From Victivallales bacterium (lineage in GTDB: Bacteria; Verrucomicrobiota; Lentisphaeria; Oligosphaerales; Lenti-02), in the NCBI GenBank assembly GCA_018648945.1, contig JABGQJ010000280.1, positions 1 to 9,101 of the forward strand: a DNA stretch of 9,101 nt, read 5' to 3'. The notes under the pieces were generated by a model that saw only the letters and a program-made list of their open reading frames with translations, made no database searches and was not told the DNA's origin. Position 1 is the first letter of the stretch. The number at the start of each line of letters is the position of its first letter. Of the stretch, positions 5,978-9,101 are shown piece by piece. The position numbers were made by a program, and so were the translations under genes.

Positions 5978-7101
5978 TACACGACTTCCTGTTGGGACAG
6001 GGCTTCGTCGATCGTGGCGTACTCGGCACCCGCCTCGAACTCAGCGATTTCCCCCTGTACCCGGGCACGCTCCGCAGTTGACTGGGCAGCGGCTGCCTCT
6101 CGGGCGAGGCGAACGGCATCTCTCGTTCCTGAGAGCCGGCGCACGGCCAGTTCGGCAAGGTGCGGCAGCTCTGGGCAGGGATGGTCGCAATCGGCCGCGA
6201 TCCGAGCGATGTCCATCAGCGCCTTCGTGTGGTAGCCAAACGTCCCCGCCAGTTGTGCGCAGCAGACCACCGTGTCGGCGTTGGCATAGCCTACCGGCAG
6301 TAGCGTGCCCATCCTGCGAATGACGCCCCGGTGCATCATTGCAGCATCGTAGCAGGCCGTGACCTTCTGAAGAGCCTCCTCAGCCCCCGGCGAGAGCGGG
6401 CAACCGGCCCCCTCCCGGATCTTGGCAGCCATTCGCTGTCCCGGTGTCAATCGCTTCCCCGTCGTGGCCGATGGCCGCAGGGTATTCACACGGGCCAGTT
6501 CCAGTTCGAAGCCAAGGCGGTCCGAAGCAAGCCGCGACACGGCGATATTCCATTCGGTGCTTGGGTAGCGACAGGACAGAGTGAACCGAATCATGCCCTC
6601 GGTCGCCGCCGGGTCCGTGAGTTCCGCCATGACGAGCAAGCGCTCCCACACCTGATCCGCCAACTCCGCGCTCCACTCGCGCCACAGGGATTCGTGGTGC
6701 CCACCAGCTTGGATGACCCCCGGCAGGGACAAGTCCTCCTCAATCCCCTCCATCAACAGCTCGTCTTCCTGCCGACGCAGCACGAACTCCAGCATCCCCC
6801 AGTCCACGGCCGTTATCAGCAGACTCGAGGCGTACCGCACGTGGAGGGGGTCGTCTTCCTCTTTCGAGAAGGGCTGGGCGGCAATCCCCTCCCGGAGCTT
6901 CCGCCAGGACGGGAAGCCATACTCACGGGCAATGACGCACTGCGCCTGGGAAAGCTTGAGCTTGGCCTGAGCGTTCGCGCCCAAGCGATCGCGTACCCGC
7001 TCCCGGGCGAGCGATTCCCCCTCGCCATAGGATCTCTGCAGGTCGCGGGCTTGATGGCGGAGGTGGTCGAGTGACGGGCGGTCCGGCAGGCTGGTCGACA
7101 T
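5977..7101 (-). CDS. Protein with N-terminal 'AREYGFxSW' helical module and unassigned C-terminal region
   Basis: This 374-residue protein has no signal peptide or membrane segment. Residues 9-72 (PSLDHLRHQARDLQRSY..., then KLKLSQAQCVIAREYGFPSW) match a helical module often found at the N-terminus of ankyrin-repeat and related proteins in Actinobacteria, Planctomycetes and neighbours. The usual wording there is 'PSLxxLkkqAkdLlra...LadAQlviAREYGFaSWpkLk'. After it I find no ankyrin repeats. Residues 80-374 are largely helical-looking, with several Cys and a long Ala/Glu/Arg-rich helix near 318-360. That region could resemble degenerate helical repeats, but I cannot assign it. The start was chosen by AAAGGAG seven bases before the ATG at 7099-7101. 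In-frame codons further upstream run through the promoter and are not used. It is divergent from hom and convergent with the ceramidase-family gene. The function is unknown; a scaffold or interaction role is only a guess. Confidence 0.75.
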   Translation of the reverse strand: MSTSLPDRPSLDHLRHQARDLQRSYGEGESLARERVRDRLGANAQAKLKLSQAQCVIAREYGFPSWRKLREGIAAQPFSKEEDDPLHVRYASSLLITAVDWGMLEFVLRRQEDELLMEGIEEDLSLPGVIQAGGHHESLWREWSAELADQVWERLLVMAELTDPAATEGMIRFTLSCRYPSTEWNIAVSRLASDRLGFELELARVNTLRPSATTGKRLTPGQRMAAKIREGAGCPLSPGAEEALQKVTACYDAAMMHRGVIRRMGTLLPVGYANADTVVCCAQLAGTFGYHTKALMDIARIAADCDHPCPELPHLAELAVRRLSGTRDAVRLAREAAAAQSTAERARVQGEIAEFEAGAEYATIDEALSQQEVV

Positions 7102-7237
7102 AGTCGTACTCCTTTCGTGGTGCCCGATGTCCGCATCGGCAGGCAGAAAGAAGAACGGTGTCGCAGAGGCCTGAAACCGAAGGGTGGACTTCTGTCCTTT
7201 GCGCGGACCGGTCGCGCCCCGTTGCGCGATACTACGG

Positions 7238-7266
7238 ACAATACGCCGCCGTACCGGGAAGATCAA
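7238..7266 (-). promoter_or_regulatory. Candidate promoter for the 5977-7101 gene
   Basis: On the minus strand, TTGATC (7261-7266) and TATTGT (7238-7243) are separated by exactly 17 bp. Transcription would begin near 7231 and leave a leader of about 130 nt. The boxes match the sigma-70 consensus moderately well, and nothing better is seen upstream of this gene. Confidence 0.4.
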
Positions 7267-7272
7267 CACAAG

Positions 7273-7300
7273 TTGCCGAATCGCCGCTAGGTCGTATAGT
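7273..7300 (+). promoter_or_regulatory. Sigma-70-type promoter of the hom-cimA operon
   Basis: TTGCCG (7273-7278), a 16-bp spacer and TATAGT (7295-7300) make a good promoter in GC-rich surroundings. Transcription would start near 7307, about 36 nt before the leader-peptide start and about 120 nt before the terminator hairpin. That is the geometry expected of an attenuated operon. Confidence 0.55.
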
Positions 7301-7342
7301 ACGGGACGATTACGACTCTCTTTCGCACACGGATGGACACAC

Positions 7343-7405
7343 GTGAGCTTCCTCGGCACCACAACTGGCATCATTACAGGCTCGAAGCTCTGCCTTCGGG
7401 TGTAG
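7343..7405 (+). CDS. Leader peptide rich in Thr and Ile codons (hom operon attenuator)
   Basis: This 20-codon frame starts with GTG and ends with TAG. It encodes a peptide containing GTTTGIITG: Thr codons ACC, ACA, ACT and ACA at 7358, 7361, 7364 and 7376, and Ile codons ATC and ATT at 7370 and 7373. Six of seven consecutive non-Gly positions are the amino acids made by the pathway downstream: homoserine dehydrogenase feeds Thr, and citramalate synthase feeds Ile. The E. coli thr leader has the same style of Thr/Ile run. GGATGGA (7331-7337) is a modest ribosome binding site about five bases before GTG. The same bases would be hidden in the outer stem 7332-7340/7406-7414. The peptide itself should have no function beyond sensing charged tRNA-Thr and tRNA-Ile through ribosome speed. 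The start codon is the least certain point; the frame is open upstream, but no better start is near. Confidence 0.65.
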   Translation: MSFLGTTTGIITGSKLCLRV

Positions 7406-7424
7406 GTGTCCATCTCTTCGATTT

Positions 7425-7467
7425 GGCCCTTCCCGCCGGCAAAGCGGGGAGGGCCTTTCTATTTTCT
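7425..7467 (+). terminator. Strong intrinsic terminator in the hom leader
   Basis: GGCCCTTCCCGC (7425-7436) pairs with GCGGGGAGGGCC (7444-7455) over 12 bp with a single G-U, closing the 7-nt loop CGGCAAA. TTTCTATTTTCT (7456-7467) follows directly. It lies 36 bp before the hom start codon and downstream of the operon promoter, so it can only act as a conditional terminator or would shut hom off completely. Confidence 0.85.
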
Positions 7468-7503
7468 CCCCCGTCTGTGAACAGGACGCAACAGGGACAA
7501 CAC

Positions 7504-8799
7504 ATGAGAAACGTGAATATCGGGATCATCGGGTTCGGCACCGTCGGGGCCGGCGTGGTCGAGTGCATTCTCAAGAACGGCGAGATGATTGCCGAGCGAA
7601 CCGGTCTGCTGCCGGTGATCACCCGCATTGCCGATCTGGATATCGAGACCGATCGCGGCGTCACCCCGCCTGCTGGCACCCTGACCGTCAATGTGGACGA
7701 GCTGCTGGACAGCCCCGACGTCGACGTGGTCGTTGAACTGGTCGGCGGCACGGGCATCGCCAAGGATTTCGTGCTGCGCGCCCTGGCCAACGGCAAGTCC
7801 GTGGTCACTGCCAACAAGGCCCTCCTCGCCTGCCATGGCGACGAGATCTTCGCCGCTGCCAGCGAATCCACCGCCGATCTCTACTACGAGGCGAGCGTGG
7901 GTGGTGGAATCCCCTGCATCAAGGCCCTGCGCGAGGGACTGGTCGCGAACCAGCTCCACGAGATCGTCGGTATCCTCAACGGCACCTGCAACTACATCCT
8001 CACCTGCATGGAGGAGGACAAGGCCGACTTCGAAGACGTCCTTGCCGAGGCCCAGGCTGCAGGCTACGCGGAAGCCGACCCGAGTTTCGACGTGGACGGC
8101 ATAGACACGGCCCACAAGGCCACGATCCTGGCCTCGCTGGCCTACGGCAAGTGGTTTGGCATGGCGCCCTTCCATATCGAGGGTATCCGGAGCGTCACGC
8201 TCCAGGATATCGAATACGCGGCCGAGCTTGGCTATCGGATCAAGCTGCTCGCGGTGATCAAGGGGGACGACGGTGCCGTGCAGATGCGCGTGCACCCCGC
8301 ATTGATTCCAGTGCGCAGCCTGCTTGGCCACGTATCCGGCGTGTTCAATGCGGTATGGGTGCGGGGCGACACGGTCGGGCAGACCATGTACTACGGTCGC
8401 GGGGCCGGTCGCGAAGCGACGGCCAGCGCCGTGGTGGCCGACATCGTGGATGTGGCCCGCAACATGAAGAGCGACTCGCACTGGCGCGTCCCCGCCTTCC
8501 GGCCTCACGACGGGTTCAAGCGCATCGTGCCCATGAGCGAAGTCACCACCCGGTACTACATTCGGCTGCAGGCCCTGGATCAGCCTGGCGTGCTGGCACT
8601 CGTGACCGGCATTCTGGGCAAACACCAGATCAGCATCGCCAGCGTGACGCAGAAGGAAGTGGACCAGCCCGCCGTGCCCATGGTCATCCTGACCCATCAG
8701 GCCACGGAGGCCGAGATGCAGGCCGCCCTGGAAGAGATCGGCGCCCTCGCCGAGATCGCGGCGCCGCCGGTGAGCTTCCGCATCGAAGACCTCGACTAG
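7504..8799 (+). CDS. hom: Homoserine dehydrogenase (monofunctional, with ACT domain)
   Basis: This enzyme reduces aspartate semialdehyde to homoserine with NAD(P)H, the branch point to threonine, methionine and isoleucine; it is cytoplasmic. The 431 residues match the usual single-function form with a regulatory C-terminus. [14 protein letters not shown] (5-18) is the Rossmann nucleotide loop, and [11 protein letters not shown] (99-109) carries Lys105. [13 protein letters not shown] (127-139) and [14 protein letters not shown] (156-169) are the catalytic-domain signatures. [15 protein letters not shown] (191-205) supplies the conserved acidic residues and the catalytic Lys205. An ACT domain from about 351 ([20 protein letters not shown]) suggests feedback control, typically by threonine. 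AGGGA (7493-7497) lies six bases before the ATG. An in-frame start at 7333 is rejected because it would read through the terminator. cimA follows after 43 bp, so the two form an operon under the leader attenuator. Confidence 0.96.
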   Translation: MRNVNIGIIGFGTVGAGVVECILKNGEMIAERTGLLPVITRIADLDIETDRGVTPPAGTLTVNVDELLDSPDVDVVVELVGGTGIAKDFVLRALANGKSVVTANKALLACHGDEIFAAASESTADLYYEASVGGGIPCIKALREGLVANQLHEIVGILNGTCNYILTCMEEDKADFEDVLAEAQAAGYAEADPSFDVDGIDTAHKATILASLAYGKWFGMAPFHIEGIRSVTLQDIEYAAELGYRIKLLAVIKGDDGAVQMRVHPALIPVRSLLGHVSGVFNAVWVRGDTVGQTMYYGRGAGREATASAVVADIVDVARNMKSDSHWRVPAFRPHDGFKRIVPMSEVTTRYYIRLQALDQPGVLALVTGILGKHQISIASVTQKEVDQPAVPMVILTHQATEAEMQAALEEIGALAEIAAPPVSFRIEDLD

Positions 8800-8842
8800 A
8801 CTCCCGCCTCCCACGACGAGACGCCAACGAAGGAGAACTCCC

Positions 8843-9101
8843 ATGGCGCCCAACGTTCATCTTTACGATACGACTCTGCGCGACGGCACCCAAGCCGAAG
8901 GTGTGTCTCTCTCGGTGACGGACAAGGTCCGCGTCGCCGAGCATCTCGATGCCTTTGGCATCGACTACATCGAGGGTGGCTGGCCTGGCTCCAACCCGCG
9001 CGACATGGGCTTCTTCGAGGCCATGCGCGGGCGCAAGCTGGCCCACGCCAAGCTGACCGCATTCGGCAGCACCCGGCGCGGCAGCAATTCCGCCGAGGAA
9101 G
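8843..9101 (+). CDS. cimA: Citramalate synthase, N-terminal part (partial)
   Basis: The enzyme joins pyruvate and acetyl-CoA to (R)-citramalate, opening the threonine-independent route to 2-oxobutyrate and isoleucine. Only the first 86 codons lie in the window. [18 protein letters not shown] (7-24) is the HMGL-like TIM-barrel signature, with the Arg13 and Asp14 expected at the active site and metal. [13 protein letters not shown] (42-54) is the wording of the citramalate-synthase branch rather than of 2-isopropylmalate synthase, whose corresponding segment ends differently ('EaGFP.aSpgD'). AAGGAG (8830-8835) lies seven bases before the ATG. Its place directly behind hom, with 43 bp between and no terminator, and the Thr/Ile-rich leader upstream, point to shared control of isoleucine supply. 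Homocitrate synthase or isopropylmalate synthase are less likely alternatives; the missing C-terminal domain would settle this. Confidence 0.92.
   Translation, partial: MAPNVHLYDTTLRDGTQAEGVSLSVTDKVRVAEHLDAFGIDYIEGGWPGSNPRDMGFFEAMRGRKLAHAKLTAFGSTRRGSNSAEE

Larger units (their letters stand above)
7307..7467 (+). promoter_or_regulatory. Predicted Thr/Ile transcription attenuator upstream of hom
   Basis: Four segments fit the classical scheme. Segment 1, GAGCTTC (7345-7351), pairs perfectly with GAAGCTC (7384-7390) in segment 2. Segment 2 can instead use TCGAAG (7382-7387) to pair with CTTCGA (7416-7421), extended by GGC (7379-7381) with GCC (7426-7428), which takes away the base of the terminator's 5' arm. 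Segments 3 and 4 form the terminator (7425-7455). The Thr/Ile codons (7358-7378) lie in the loop of stem 1:2, so a ribosome stalled there would cover segment 1, free segment 2 and allow read-through. A ribosome at the leader stop (7403-7405) would cover segment 2 and let the terminator form. An outer 9-bp stem, GATGGACAC (7332-7340) with GTGTCCATC (7406-7414), encloses the leader and would hide its ribosome binding site. The 2:3 stem is the weakest part (9 bp with a 4-nt bulge). Confidence 0.65.
7102..7503. other. Divergent regulatory region with back-to-back promoters and hom attenuator
   Basis: This 402-bp gap separates the minus-strand gene from hom. It holds divergent promoter candidates whose -35 boxes lie 6 bp apart (7261-7266 minus, 7273-7278 plus), and the hom leader with its attenuator on the right. 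On the left is an untranslated leader of about 130 nt for the minus gene. That leader contains a 6-bp hairpin, CCGATG-TCCG-CATCGG (7124-7139), close to the ribosome binding site. Confidence 0.6.

Noticed and set aside
4302..6158. A 618-codon open frame on the minus strand, opposite the ceramidase-family gene
   Set aside because: It lies antisense to a gene with clear family motifs. Its translation is low-complexity (Val/Gly/His/Arg-rich) with no recognisable domain, and it has no ribosome binding site. Long antisense frames are expected in GC-rich DNA.
7102..7424. Known riboswitch class (SAM, SAH, lysine, T-box) in the hom leader
   Set aside because: I looked for the hallmark boxes (for example the T-box GGTGG sequence or the SAH AGGCTCGG core) and found none convincingly. 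A fragment resembling AGGCTCG at 7378-7384 lies inside the leader-peptide frame without the rest of the SAH fold.
7333..7503. N-terminal extension of homoserine dehydrogenase from the ATG at 7333
   Set aside because: It is in frame, but it would add 57 residues translated from the attenuator and terminator. The Rossmann motif already begins a few residues after the ATG at 7504, which has its own AGGGA.
7459..8853. A 464-codon minus-strand open frame opposite hom
   Set aside because: Same reason: it is the antisense shadow of an unmistakable homoserine dehydrogenase gene, with His/Gly/Asp-rich noise.

Overview
This is a GC-rich bacterial stretch with seven recognisable complete or near-complete genes, one partial gene at each edge, and several gene-free gaps rich in hairpins. 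The mix of families is most reminiscent of the Planctomycetota/Verrucomicrobiota/Lentisphaerota group or another little-cultured phylum. The families are a secreted PD40 propeller, a carboxypeptidase-regulatory-like secreted protein, a neutral-ceramidase-family hydrolase, an IUNH-like hydrolase with a variant metal motif, and a protein with the N-terminal 'AREYGFxSW' module. That phylum guess is weak: it rests on family impressions, with no ribosomal marker in the window.

Layout. Positions 1-183 (+) hold the tail of a gene, possibly an M48-type peptidase. Two minus-strand genes follow: a 90-residue membrane protein (208-480) with its own promoter, and a nucleoside-hydrolase-family protein (661-1563). 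A 429-bp gap (1564-1992) contains three perfect inverted repeats, one of them headed by GTAG. Two plus-strand genes for exported proteins come next: a seven-motif PD40 propeller (1993-3120) and a carboxypeptidase-regulatory-domain protein (3181-3948). The second is split by an in-frame TAG just after its signal peptide. A 425-bp gap (3949-4373) carries a cluster of GTAG-headed hairpin repeats in direct and inverted orientation, which has the architecture of REP/REPIN elements. A neutral-ceramidase-family hydrolase (4374-5918) then converges on a minus-strand gene of unknown function (5977-7101).

The right end is an amino-acid biosynthesis operon: hom (homoserine dehydrogenase, 7504-8799) and the start of cimA (citramalate synthase, from 8843). 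Homoserine dehydrogenase feeds threonine, methionine and isoleucine, and citramalate synthase opens the threonine-independent route to isoleucine. Between the promoter (7273-7300) and hom lies what looks like a complete transcription attenuator. It has a 20-codon leader peptide with four Thr and two Ile codons clustered as TTTGIIT, alternative RNA stems spaced as the classical model needs, and a strong intrinsic terminator (7425-7467). This is the best find in the window: ribosome-mediated attenuation of the kind known from the enterobacterial thr and ilv operons, apparently controlling a hom-cimA operon in an unrelated organism.

The other notable points are the two GTAG-headed repeat families, the amber-interrupted secreted protein, and the unassigned 290-residue C-terminal region of the 5977-7101 protein.
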